Positions 25,514 to 33,466 of a stretch of DNA of 64,000 nt are shown here, piece after piece (positions within the stretch are counted from its first letter, which is position 1; every line of letters starts with the position of its first letter). The notes under the pieces are model-generated. The model ran no database searches and was not told the DNA's origin. It saw only the letters and a list, made by a program, of their open reading frames with translations. This DNA comes from Saccharothrix obliqua. GTDB lineage: Bacteria; Actinomycetota; Actinomycetes; Mycobacteriales; Pseudonocardiaceae. The DNA is taken from the NCBI RefSeq assembly GCF_019375475.1, contig NZ_JAHXGQ010000002.1:744001-808000 (forward strand). Direction: 5' to 3'. The position numbers were made by a program, and so were the translations under genes.

Positions 25514-26293
25514 ATGTCGTTGCTGGACGAGAAGCATCTGCGAACCGCGTTGCGGCAGTGCGGACGGCGCACCTCGGCTCCTGGTGCGGATCGGATGACG
25601 CTTGGGGAATTGCGTCGGCGTTCCGCCGAACTGCTGCCCCAGCTGGCCGCGCAGTTGGCCGAGGGCACTTGGCAGCCGGGCCCGGTGCGAGAGGTGTTGT
25701 TCCCGACTTACACCGGCAAGCCGATGACGGTGTGCGTGCCCACGATGATCGACCGGTTGGTACACCGCGCGCTGCGCAACGCGATCGAGCCGATCCTGGA
25801 GACGCAAGTGCTGGCAGACTGGGTGTCCGGCTACCGGCCTCGCCGCAACCGCATCACCGCGCTACGCCACGCCGCGGCTCACATCGCGGCCGGCTTGCGC
25901 GCGGTCGCCGACGTCGACGTCGCCTCGGTGTCCGAGAACGCCACGGTCGAGCAGGTCGTCGACTGGTGCGCCCAGCACATCCACGACGGCACCTTCCTCA
26001 ACCGGGTGCGCACCGCGCTGGCCGCGATGCCGTACCCGCTCGTGCCGGGTTCCGGACTCGCGCCGCTGCTGATCAACCTGCGCCTGTCCAATTCCGACGC
26101 CCTGCTGGGCGGGCTACGAGTGGTGCGGTTCGCCGACAACTACGCCGCCTTCGCCGCCGACGAGACCGAGGCCCACGCCGCCTTCACCGCCATCGCCGAG
26201 GCCCTCGCCCGATTCGGGTTGCGTCCCAATGAATCCAAGAGTCGCGTGCGGGCACGCGCCAACGTCGAAGACCTGTTCCTGATCGGGGGCTGA
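25514..26293 (+). CDS. reverse-transcriptase-like protein with altered active site
   Basis: 259 residues from ATG 25514 (an upstream start at 25319 is possible but has poor codon bias). Order of group II intron/retron-type RT blocks: APGADRMTLGEL (RT0), GTWQPGPVREVLFPTYTGKP (RT1), VPTMIDRLVHRALRNAIEPI and SGYRPRRNRITAL (RT2), ADVDVAS with Asp133 (RT3), GSGLAPLLINLRLSN (RT4) and FADN at 206-209 where YxDD is expected (RT5). The second Asp of YxDD is Asn and the usual GK-x-R of RT1 is GKPM. No maturase or endonuclease domain follows. It may be a repurposed or weakly active polymerase. It ends 5 bases before the C-lectin gene. Confidence 0.8.
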   Translation: MSLLDEKHLRTALRQCGRRTSAPGADRMTLGELRRRSAELLPQLAAQLAEGTWQPGPVREVLFPTYTGKPMTVCVPTMIDRLVHRALRNAIEPILETQVLADWVSGYRPRRNRITALRHAAAHIAAGLRAVADVDVASVSENATVEQVVDWCAQHIHDGTFLNRVRTALAAMPYPLVPGSGLAPLLINLRLSNSDALLGGLRVVRFADNYAAFAADETEAHAAFTAIAEALARFGLRPNESKSRVRARANVEDLFLIGG

Positions 26294-26298
26294 CCACC

Positions 26299-26856
26299 AT
26301 GCAGATCGAGTGGGTCGAGGTACCCGGCGGGACATGCCGGTTCGGCGACGACGCCCGGCCAGTAGAGATCCGCACGCTGCTGTGGACGCGCACCCCGATC
26401 ACCTACGCCCAGCTTCGCGGCGAGCGCGGTGGTGACAGCGGGCTGCACCCGGTCACCGGGATGACCCATGCCGAGGCCGCCGAGAGCGCCCGCGCCCTGG
26501 GCGGGCGGCTGCCGACCTCGGCGGAGTGGGAGTGGATGGCGGGCGGAACCGCCCGGCGACGCTGGCCGTGGGGCGACCAGGACTGGACACCCGAGTTGGC
26601 GAACCTGCGCGACCGCGGCCTCGACACCACCAGCCCGGTCGACGCCCACCCCGATGGGGCGACCCCGGAGGGACTACTGGACGTGGCGGGCAATGTGTGG
26701 GAGTGGACCGCCCGCGCCAGGATGGGCGGCGGCGTCACGCTGCGTGGCGGCTCCTACGCCTCGCCCGCGCTGTACGCGCGCACCACTTTCCTCAACGCCG
26801 CGCCCGCCGAGCTGGCCTCGCCGGGCATCGGGATGCGGGTGGTGCGCCAGCCGTGA
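26299..26856 (+). CDS. C-type-lectin/FGE-sulfatase-fold protein
   Basis: 185 residues with the FGE-sulfatase (SUMF1/EgtB) signature series: MTHAEAAESARALGGRLPTS, AEWEWMAGG, WPWGDQDW, GNVWEWT and RGGSY, ending GIGMRVVRQP. It has one Cys only (residue 13), so the formylglycine-generating cysteine pair is missing and it is likely a binding protein rather than an oxidase. The same fold serves as variable target in diversity-generating retroelements, which is notable directly after an RT-like gene. Its stop overlaps the next start (GTGA). Confidence 0.85.
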   Translation: MQIEWVEVPGGTCRFGDDARPVEIRTLLWTRTPITYAQLRGERGGDSGLHPVTGMTHAEAAESARALGGRLPTSAEWEWMAGGTARRRWPWGDQDWTPELANLRDRGLDTTSPVDAHPDGATPEGLLDVAGNVWEWTARARMGGGVTLRGGSYASPALYARTTFLNAAPAELASPGIGMRVVRQP

Positions 26857-27314
26857 CTCCCAGCAGCGGACTCGATCCCGAGCAGGGGCTGATCATCGTC
26901 TCCTGCAGTCGGGAGAAGCTGGTCACCACGACCCCGGTCCCGGCGCTGGAGCTGTACCAAGGCGCGCTCACGCCCCGCCTGCGCAACCACCTCTCAACCG
27001 AACACCGGGCACGGCTGCGCATCCTGTCCGGCGCGCACGGCCTGCTGCACCCCGACGACCTCGTGGGCACCTACGAGCGCAAGCTCCGCACCCGCGGCGA
27101 AGCGCAAGGGCTTCAGGCTCGCGTGTCCGAGCGCCTGACCACCGAGCTGCGGGACCAGGCGTTGCGGCACGTGTTGGTGGTGCTGGAGCCGCTGTACCTG
27201 ACCGCCGCCGAGTGCCTGTTCGACCACGCGCCGCCGCTGTCGCTGACGTTGCTACCCGACCCCGTGGACTGGGCTGGGACGAGCGCCGTGTTGTCCGGCT
27301 GGGGCTGGCTGTGA
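26853..27314 (+). CDS. YaaA/DUF6884-like protein
   Basis: 153 residues from GTG 26853 (4-base overlap). Features: IIVSCSREKL at the start, PALELYQGAL, RLRILSGAHGLLHPDD and GTYERKL, the CS-K-K / LY-G / LSA-HGL / YD series of DUF6884 and the related YaaA family. Such proteins are repeatedly found beside nucleobase or DNA modification genes; biochemical function is unsettled. The context with deazaguanine genes supports a role in base handling. It ends with a 4-base overlap with the GT2 gene. Confidence 0.65.
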   Translation: MTPSSGLDPEQGLIIVSCSREKLVTTTPVPALELYQGALTPRLRNHLSTEHRARLRILSGAHGLLHPDDLVGTYERKLRTRGEAQGLQARVSERLTTELRDQALRHVLVVLEPLYLTAAECLFDHAPPLSLTLLPDPVDWAGTSAVLSGWGWL

Positions 27315-28375
27315 CCACGTCCGAGTTCGCCCCCGGCCAGCTGCCACTGCGGGAGGAGTTGCTGCGGCACGGCAACAACCACAGCTCCACCACCCATACG
27401 TGGGAGGCCCTCGCCGACGGAGTCGGCTGGCACGAGCCCACCCCGTCGGACTGCCGGCTGGCGTCCGCACGCACCGTCTCGGTGGTCATTCCCGCCCACC
27501 AGGTCGGCTACTGCCTGCCCACCGTGCTCGACGCCCTGGACGCCCAACACCATCAGTACGAGTTCGAGGTCATCGTCGTCGACGACGCCAGCACCGACGA
27601 CACCGCCCACGTCGCCGCTCGGCACCGGGTGGTCGACCGGCTGGTGCGGTTGCCGCAGCGGATGGGCGCAGCCACCGCCCGCAACGTCGGCACCGCCCTC
27701 GCCAAAGGGCGAACCGTGCTCTACCTCGACGGCGACATGGTGATCCCGCCGCACGTGATCAACGACGTCGCCACTCGCGCCACCGACACCAGCGTGCTGG
27801 TCGGCTTCCGCCACAACCTGCGCTACGAGGTGCACTCGCAGGACGCGGCGATCCTGGGCCGCATCCCGAACCTCGCCGCCGACCACCGGGTCGTGTGGCG
27901 ACCACCGCCGGACGTCGTGCTGCCCTACAGCGGGATCACGCTGCCCGAACCGCTCGACGGCCGACCGCTGGACGACACCCACGACTTCATCGACCTCGGG
28001 TACGGGCAGTCCTACTACGACTGGGACCTGCCCCGCATGGTCGTCACCGCCCTGGTCGCCGTACCCCGCGCCGCCGTGCTGGACGTCGGCGGCTTCGACC
28101 CGGAGTTCGGCCGCCTCGGGTGGGGCATGGAGGACACCTACCTCGGCGCGTGCCTGATCGCCGCCGGGCTGCTGGTCATCCCGCTGCGCCAGGCCGTCGG
28201 GTTCCACCTCGACCCGCCCGACGCAGCTGAGCAGTGGCAGCACAAGCTCGCCGGCTGGCCGCACACGCTGGCCCGCTACCGCGAGCTGCTGGAGCTGCCC
28301 GCGCCGCGAGGCCGCACCCACGCCTTCATCTCATCCATGTCCGAGCTGCTCACCCACTGCGAGGGACGCCCATGA
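27311..28375 (+). CDS. family 2 glycosyltransferase
   Basis: 354 residues from GTG 27311 (GTGA overlap). GT-A fold: SVVIPAHQVGYCLPTVLDAL, VIVVDDASTDDTA, LDGDMVIPP as the DxD metal-binding region, and the C-terminal galactosyltransferase-like GFDPEFGRLGWGMEDTYLG. An ~50-residue N-terminal extension precedes the fold. Soluble, with no membrane helix. It would transfer a sugar from a nucleotide donor; the acceptor is unknown but may be the deazapurine product or a pathway intermediate. ATGA overlap with the radical SAM gene. Confidence 0.9.
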   Translation: MTTSEFAPGQLPLREELLRHGNNHSSTTHTWEALADGVGWHEPTPSDCRLASARTVSVVIPAHQVGYCLPTVLDALDAQHHQYEFEVIVVDDASTDDTAHVAARHRVVDRLVRLPQRMGAATARNVGTALAKGRTVLYLDGDMVIPPHVINDVATRATDTSVLVGFRHNLRYEVHSQDAAILGRIPNLAADHRVVWRPPPDVVLPYSGITLPEPLDGRPLDDTHDFIDLGYGQSYYDWDLPRMVVTALVAVPRAAVLDVGGFDPEFGRLGWGMEDTYLGACLIAAGLLVIPLRQAVGFHLDPPDAAEQWQHKLAGWPHTLARYRELLELPAPRGRTHAFISSMSELLTHCEGRP

Positions 28376-29349
28376 CCACGACAACCACGACCACAGGCCG
28401 AACCTCGGCGCGCCGGATGGTCGGTTCCGGCACGCGCGGCGGGACCGGTGTCGTCTACGACCCGCTCACCGGTCTGACCCACCGAACCGGCCAGCCGATC
28501 CTCACCGGACGCACCGCCCTGGCCCACGAGGGCATCACCTCGCTACCGGAAGTCCACCCCGGCGAGTTGGGCGACGTGATGCCGGTCAGCGTGTGCTGGT
28601 CGCCCATCGTGCGCTGCAACCTGGCCTGCCCGCAGTGCCTGGACGACAAGACAGTCCCGGAACTCGGCCGCGGCGAGCGCGCCGAGGTCGCCGCCAGGAT
28701 CGCCTCTTCCGGTGTACTCGGCGTGGACGTCTCCGGCGGCGAACCGCTGCTCATCCGCGACCTGCCCACCCTGCTCGACGTGCTGGTCGACGGCGGCTGC
28801 GCGGTCAGCGTCACCACCAACGGCACCCACCTGACCCGCCGCGCCGAAGCCCTCGCCCGCCGGGTCGACGCCATCCGGGTCAGCTTCGACGGCCCCGACC
28901 CCGAGCGGCACGACCGGTGGCGCGGCGAGGGCAGCTTCGCCAAAGCCGTCTCCGGCACCCGCGCCGCCCTCGCCCACGGCATCCCGACCCAGATCCAGAC
29001 CGTGCTCATGCGCTCCACCGCCGCCGGACTACCCGCGCTGGTCGAGCTGGCCGACCGTCTCGGCGTCCACGGCGTCACCGTCCTGCAGTACCTGCCCTTC
29101 GGCGAAGGCGCTCCCCTCGCCACCGCCGAACAAGTGCCCGACGAAGACGCCCGCCACCTGGTCGCCGCGCTCGGCACGACTCCGGTCCCGGTGCGGCTCC
29201 GCACCCGCGCCGACGCCGCCGGGTTCACCGTCGTGCGCGCCGACGGACAGGTCTGGCGCAACGCCCAGAACACCACCACCATCGCTGCCCTGCGCCCCCT
29301 GACCGGGCCGGTCAGCCTGGCCGTGACCGAACGGGACGGTTCAGCATGA
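28372..29349 (+). CDS. radical SAM enzyme
   Basis: 325 residues. [4Fe-4S] motif C82-x3-C86-x2-C89 in IVRCNLACPQCLDD, GGEPLL motif in DVSGGEPLLIRDL, TTNGT and VSFDGPDPERHDRW, as in MoaA/PqqE-like radical SAM proteins. No C-terminal SPASM cysteine cluster. The N-terminal ~65 residues (YDPLTGLTHRTGQPILTG) are an extension. The reaction is unknown; candidates are modification of the sugar, the deazapurine or a peptide. Distinct from QueE, which is encoded separately. ATGA overlaps on both sides. Confidence 0.88.
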   Translation: MTTTTTTTGRTSARRMVGSGTRGGTGVVYDPLTGLTHRTGQPILTGRTALAHEGITSLPEVHPGELGDVMPVSVCWSPIVRCNLACPQCLDDKTVPELGRGERAEVAARIASSGVLGVDVSGGEPLLIRDLPTLLDVLVDGGCAVSVTTNGTHLTRRAEALARRVDAIRVSFDGPDPERHDRWRGEGSFAKAVSGTRAALAHGIPTQIQTVLMRSTAAGLPALVELADRLGVHGVTVLQYLPFGEGAPLATAEQVPDEDARHLVAALGTTPVPVRLRTRADAAGFTVVRADGQVWRNAQNTTTIAALRPLTGPVSLAVTERDGSA

Positions 29350-29915
29350 ACCGCACCGCACAGCGCGTGTTCGAGCACCAGCGCATCTGGAGGGTCACCC
29401 CCGAGGCCCTGAGCGACGCCTGCCTGCTGCTGTTCGCCGCCATCAGCCGCGATCACCCGAAGGTCGACCACGTCATCGGCATCGCCAACGGCGGCGTCGC
29501 CCCCGCCCGCATCCTCGCCGGCCGACTCCGCGTGAAACCCAGGAGCGTCCACGCCCGGCACAACGCCGACGACGGCCTCTACCGGCAGGCCACCGGCAGG
29601 GTCACCGTCGACTTCGACGCCTTCTGCCGCGACCTCGGCCTCAGCCGCCGCAAGCTCGACGGCACCATCCTCGTGGTCGACGACATCTGCGGCAGCGGCG
29701 CCACCCTGCACAAACTCCGCAACCTCCTCACCCCGGTCCTCGCCCCGGACGCCCGCGTGATCACCGCGACGTTGTGCCTGAACACCGGGGCGCAGACCTG
29801 CCCGGACTACTCGGTGTGGACCGTGTCGGACTGGGTCAGCTTTCCCTGGGAGAAACGCCCCGATCAGCCGACCACCGACATACCCCTTCCGAAGCGGGCG
29901 ACCAGCCATGCCTGA
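29346..29915 (+). CDS. phosphoribosyltransferase-like protein
   Basis: 189 residues. The PRPP-binding loop VVDDICGSGAT is at 110-120, with upstream HVIGIANGGVAPARILAG as the conserved base-side loop of type I PRTases (xanthine/hypoxanthine PRT-like). The acidic pair before the loop is intact. By analogy with deazapurine antibiotic pathways, where a PRTase attaches preQ0 to ribose-5-phosphate, it could make a preQ0 ribonucleotide; this substrate is inference. Four-base overlap with the radical SAM gene, 8-base overlap with the next. Confidence 0.82.
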   Translation: MNRTAQRVFEHQRIWRVTPEALSDACLLLFAAISRDHPKVDHVIGIANGGVAPARILAGRLRVKPRSVHARHNADDGLYRQATGRVTVDFDAFCRDLGLSRRKLDGTILVVDDICGSGATLHKLRNLLTPVLAPDARVITATLCLNTGAQTCPDYSVWTVSDWVSFPWEKRPDQPTTDIPLPKRATSHA

Positions 29916-31044
29916 CGCCGGCAAACCGCTGACCATCGCGTTCGTCCTGGCCTCCTACACCCACGACGCCCCGGCCGGGATGGAACGCGCCACCGCCGCC
30001 CTCGCCCACGGTCTCCGCCGGCTCGGACACCGCGCCCTGATCATCACCGCCACCGAACCCGATCACGCCACCGATGAGGAGATGGACGGGGTGGTGCTCA
30101 GCTCGGTCGGGGTCACCTTCCCCGCCGACGACGATGAACTGCGCGAGGCGATCAGCACCCACGGCCAGGACGAGATCATCACCGCCGACCTGCGCGCCCT
30201 CTACCACCGCCACCGCGTCGACATCGCCGTCTACGTCGACGCCCTGTGGGGGCTGGGACGCCTTGCCCCAGAGTGCGACGGCGTACGCACGGTGCTCGCG
30301 ATGCACGTCGTCGGCCACGACCAGGACCTCGTGCCCGCACTGCAACGCGCCGAGTTGGTGGTCGCGCCGTCGACCACGGTTCTCGGACAAGCCCACGCCC
30401 GAGGCTACGACAGCACCTGCTGGCGAACCGTGCCCAACGCCCTGCTCGACGAGCACAACGCGCCCGACACCCGCCAGCGCGAGGCGTTACGGCAGGGCGG
30501 ACCCGTACGTGTGCTGGCCCGGCTCGGGCCGGAGAAGAACGTCCGCGCCCTGCTCGACGCAGGCCGCCTCGTCGACCGCGGCATCGAGGTCGTCCTCGCC
30601 GAAGCCGGGTTCGAGCACACCGCCGGCGCACAAGCCGCCGAGTACCGCCACTGCGCCCACTCCGCCGCCCACCTGCTCATGGGCAGCGTCCGCGACGACG
30701 GCCTGCCCTGGAACCAGGTTCAGCCGTGGCTCGCCAACGCCGCCGTGGTCATCGTGCCCTCGACCAAGGAGACCTTCGGCCTCATCGCCCTGGAGGCCAT
30801 GAGCGTCGGCACCCCGGTCGTCGCCTTCGACGTGGACAACCTTCCCACCCTCATCGGCACCGACGACGGAGCGGGCGGAATCGTGGTGCCCCGCGCCCAC
30901 GGCGAGTTCGGGCTCTGGGCTGCCGCCGAAGTCCTCCTCGACGATCCGGTACGCTACTCAGCGCTATCACGGGCTGCGTACTACCGCTCGCGGGACTATC
31001 TGCCCACCACAGTCGCCCATGACTTCCTCAAGGCGGTGCGGTGA
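29908..31044 (+). CDS. family 4-type (GT-B) glycosyltransferase
   Basis: 378 residues. N-terminal half: IAFVLASYTHDAPAGMERAT, then a Rossmann-like set. C-terminal donor-binding half: VRVLARLGPEKNVRALLDAG and the EX7E-type motif in KETFGLIALEAMSVGTPVV. Retaining GT-B enzyme, soluble. With the GT2 it gives the operon two sugar-transfer steps, which may build a disaccharide on the product. Overlaps its neighbours by 8 and 4 bases. Confidence 0.9.
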   Translation: MPDAGKPLTIAFVLASYTHDAPAGMERATAALAHGLRRLGHRALIITATEPDHATDEEMDGVVLSSVGVTFPADDDELREAISTHGQDEIITADLRALYHRHRVDIAVYVDALWGLGRLAPECDGVRTVLAMHVVGHDQDLVPALQRAELVVAPSTTVLGQAHARGYDSTCWRTVPNALLDEHNAPDTRQREALRQGGPVRVLARLGPEKNVRALLDAGRLVDRGIEVVLAEAGFEHTAGAQAAEYRHCAHSAAHLLMGSVRDDGLPWNQVQPWLANAAVVIVPSTKETFGLIALEAMSVGTPVVAFDVDNLPTLIGTDDGAGGIVVPRAHGEFGLWAAAEVLLDDPVRYSALSRAAYYRSRDYLPTTVAHDFLKAVR

Positions 31045-31898
31045 TGACCGATGTCCCACTTCTGCTGGTCGACGGCCACAACCTGCTCTGGCGCGGAGCC
31101 TTCGGCTTCCCCGCCGCGATCCACTCGCGCGACAAGACCCGCGATCTGACCGCCGAGTTCGCCTTCTTCGCGCTACTGCGAGTAGCCATACGCGAGGAGT
31201 TCACCTCCCCGCCGGAGGTGATCGTGGTATTCGACGGCCAGCACGGCGCTGCCGAACGCCAAGCCACCGACAGCGACTACAAGGCCAACCGCGGCCTCGA
31301 CGAGGCCGCGCTCAAACCCATCCGCGCCATCCCGCACGTCCAGCAAGCGCTGACCGCCTACGAGCTGGCGTGGATCGAGATCGACACGGCCGAAGCCGAC
31401 GACGTGATCGCCACCCTCGTCACCCACGTCCGCCGCGACGACCCCGAGCGCCGGGTGTGGATCATGTCCGGCGACCGCGACTTCTACCAGCTCATCGATG
31501 ACCGCGTCCGGGTGCTCAACACCACCATGAAGCGAGGCCGCCGCCACATCGAGCCCGACACCGTGTTCGACCGCTACCGAGTCCAGGCGGCCCAGTGGGC
31601 GGACTTCCGAGCCCTCACCGGCGACCCGGCCGACAACATCCCCGGCGTACGCGGCGTCGGGACGGGTACCGCCGCCAAGCTCCTGGCCGGCGGCCTCACC
31701 CTCGGTCAACTGGCCGACGCCGGGCGGCTCACCGGCGCCAAGGGCAAGGCCGTCGCCGAAGCCTGGGACCAGCTCCTCGACTGGCGCGACCTGATCAGGA
31801 TGCGCACCGACCTCGCCCTGCCCCTGCTGCCCACCGGCCACAGCAGCCGGCCCCTGCCCACGCCCGCCGAGGTCATCGACAAGCTTGGACTGTGGTGA
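31041..31898 (+). CDS. 5'-3' exonuclease (FEN/Pol I N-domain type)
   Basis: 285 residues from GTG 31041 (ATG 31044 is adjacent). The full acidic set of the FEN family is present: LLLVDGHNLLWRG, VIVVFDGQHG, SDYKANR, EADDVIATL, IMSGDRDFYQL, and the H3TH DNA-binding motif TGDPADNIPGVRGVGTGTAA. It is the size of stand-alone Pol I exonuclease domains, without a polymerase domain. Likely active on DNA or RNA flaps or 5' ends. A nuclease is unexpected in a nucleoside pathway and points to a nucleic-acid substrate. Overlaps both neighbours by 4 bases. Confidence 0.92.
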   Translation: MMTDVPLLLVDGHNLLWRGAFGFPAAIHSRDKTRDLTAEFAFFALLRVAIREEFTSPPEVIVVFDGQHGAAERQATDSDYKANRGLDEAALKPIRAIPHVQQALTAYELAWIEIDTAEADDVIATLVTHVRRDDPERRVWIMSGDRDFYQLIDDRVRVLNTTMKRGRRHIEPDTVFDRYRVQAAQWADFRALTGDPADNIPGVRGVGTGTAAKLLAGGLTLGQLADAGRLTGAKGKAVAEAWDQLLDWRDLIRMRTDLALPLLPTGHSSRPLPTPAEVIDKLGLW

Positions 31899-32533
31899 CG
31901 CCGGTGACCGCGACCGCGTTCATCCCGCCCGGCTCGGTCCTGACCGTGATGGCCCATCCCGACGACGCCGAACTCTGGGCAGGCGGCACGCTCGCCCTCT
32001 GCACCGCCGCCGGAGCCGACGTCACCATCGCCGTCCCACGCCACCCCGAGCCGCGTGCCAGTGAGGCCGCCGCAGGGGCCGCGGTACTCGGCGCGGGGCT
32101 TCACGAGATCAACGAGCCCACGGCGGCGGCCGTACGCGAACTGCTGCTGGACACCCGCCCCGAAGTCGTGCTCACCCACCCGCTACGCGATGTGCACCCC
32201 GACCACCGGCGCATCGCCGAAGCCGTGCTGGAAGCCCTTCCCGAGGTTGTCATCGCCACCGGAAAACCACGCCGGGTCTACGCCACCGACACCTACAACA
32301 GCCTCACCCTCGACGGCCCCGTTCCTGCGCACACCACCGTCGACATCACCACCACCTGGACCGCCAAGCAACGCGCCCTGACCGTGCACGCCTCCCAGCC
32401 CATCGCCGAACACTTCGGCCCGATGGCCGAGAACCTCGCCCGGCTGTGGGGCGCGCGCATCGGCGTCGACCACGCCGAGAACTTCGTCCCGCTGCCCGTA
32501 CTCGGACGCCTGCCCGCCGCGGTCACCCTCTGA
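31895..32533 (+). CDS. PIG-L family deacetylase
   Basis: 212 residues from GTG 31895 (GTGA overlap). Zinc motif AHPDDAELWAGGT near residue 16 and HPLRDVHPDHR near 95 are the two metal-binding signatures of the PIG-L/MshB family, which removes N-acetyl groups from GlcNAc-type sugars. With two glycosyltransferases in the operon it probably trims an N-acetylhexosamine added by one of them. Last gene of the plus-strand operon; 87 bases separate it from the convergent queD. Confidence 0.9.
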   Translation: MTPVTATAFIPPGSVLTVMAHPDDAELWAGGTLALCTAAGADVTIAVPRHPEPRASEAAAGAAVLGAGLHEINEPTAAAVRELLLDTRPEVVLTHPLRDVHPDHRRIAEAVLEALPEVVIATGKPRRVYATDTYNSLTLDGPVPAHTTVDITTTWTAKQRALTVHASQPIAEHFGPMAENLARLWGARIGVDHAENFVPLPVLGRLPAAVTL

Positions 32534-32620
32534 CCTTCGCGGACTTCCGCTGGCTTGATAGTGTCGAATGGGCACGTCAGGTCGGGCCTGCCGTGTTCGA
32601 CGGTCGGTGCCTGCGGTACT

Positions 32621-33106
32621 TCATCGCGGCACCGAGGGCTCGTAGACGGCGGCGTTGAGCCGGGTCTCGCGGACCAAGACCCGCTCGACCCTCGCGCCGT
32701 CAGCGCGAGGAAGCCCGGTCAAGACGCTCTCGGCGACCCGCCCCAGCAGGACCGCGACGGCCTCAACGGTGGGCCACGGCAGCCCGCGGGCGAACTGCTC
32801 GGCAACGTCCGCCGGGCGCTCAACCCCGAAGCAGAACACTCGACTGCCCTCCGCGGTCAGCGGCTCGATCAGCCGGTCGCACGCGCCGAGCATCGTGGCG
32901 TGGTCGAGGTGCTCGTCGATCCACCGCCGAAGCCCGACCTTGAGCGCGCCGAACTCCACCACGGTCACCTCGGGACTCAGCTCCGGGGCGGTCACCGTCA
33001 CTGAGGCAGACCAGGAGTGGCCGTGGAGGCTCACGCACTTGCCACCCAGGTGCGGCAGCCGGTGTCCGGACTCGAACGAGTGCTCGACGGTGATCTTGTG
33101 CGCCAT
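32621..33106 (-). CDS. queD: QueD-like 6-carboxytetrahydropterin synthase
   Basis: 161 residues. T-fold enzyme with zinc ligands His15 (FESGHRL), His28 and His30 (SLHGHSW), catalytic Cys24 (GGKCVS) and LDHATML, the conserved catalytic Asp/His region. It converts dihydroneopterin triphosphate to 6-carboxytetrahydropterin, the substrate of QueE. Convergent with the plus-strand operon. All residues needed for activity are seen. A second, fused QueD-like protein is encoded at 36761-37450. Confidence 0.92.
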   Translation of the reverse strand: MAHKITVEHSFESGHRLPHLGGKCVSLHGHSWSASVTVTAPELSPEVTVVEFGALKVGLRRWIDEHLDHATMLGACDRLIEPLTAEGSRVFCFGVERPADVAEQFARGLPWPTVEAVAVLLGRVAESVLTGLPRADGARVERVLVRETRLNAAVYEPSVPR

Positions 33107-33466
33107 CAGCGGACCACCGTGCTCGACCAGTCGATCGACAGGGGCGGTTGCGGCAGTATCACCTCGTGCATCTGCACCGAACCCAGCTCACTTCCCGCAA
33201 AGTCAGGCGTCCGTGATCGAGAACGGCCTGCGGTGACCGGTCGTCGGGTGGGCCATCGCAGGCCCGAGGCCAGTCAACGGGCTCGCCCACCGCGATCACC
33301 AGAGCGACCGTGCGGCGGCTGCGAGGCGTCCACGGGGCGGCACCCCGCCTGATCAGGGATTTGGGGTTTCCCTGGCGGGTGAGCACGCATGGGCCGACAC
33401 CGGCCGACGCTGCGGAAACGAACGAGTACCGTGCGCTATGGAGGGACCGGAGGAAAGGGACGCGCG

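Noticed and set aside
25319..26293. Retron
   Set aside because: No msr/msd-type inverted repeats around an RNA of the usual form are visible, and the RT lacks YADD and retron-typical end motifs.
25514..26856. Classic diversity-generating retroelement
   Set aside because: There is no room for a template repeat between the two genes, no copy of the target 3' end was spotted, and the RT active site is altered.
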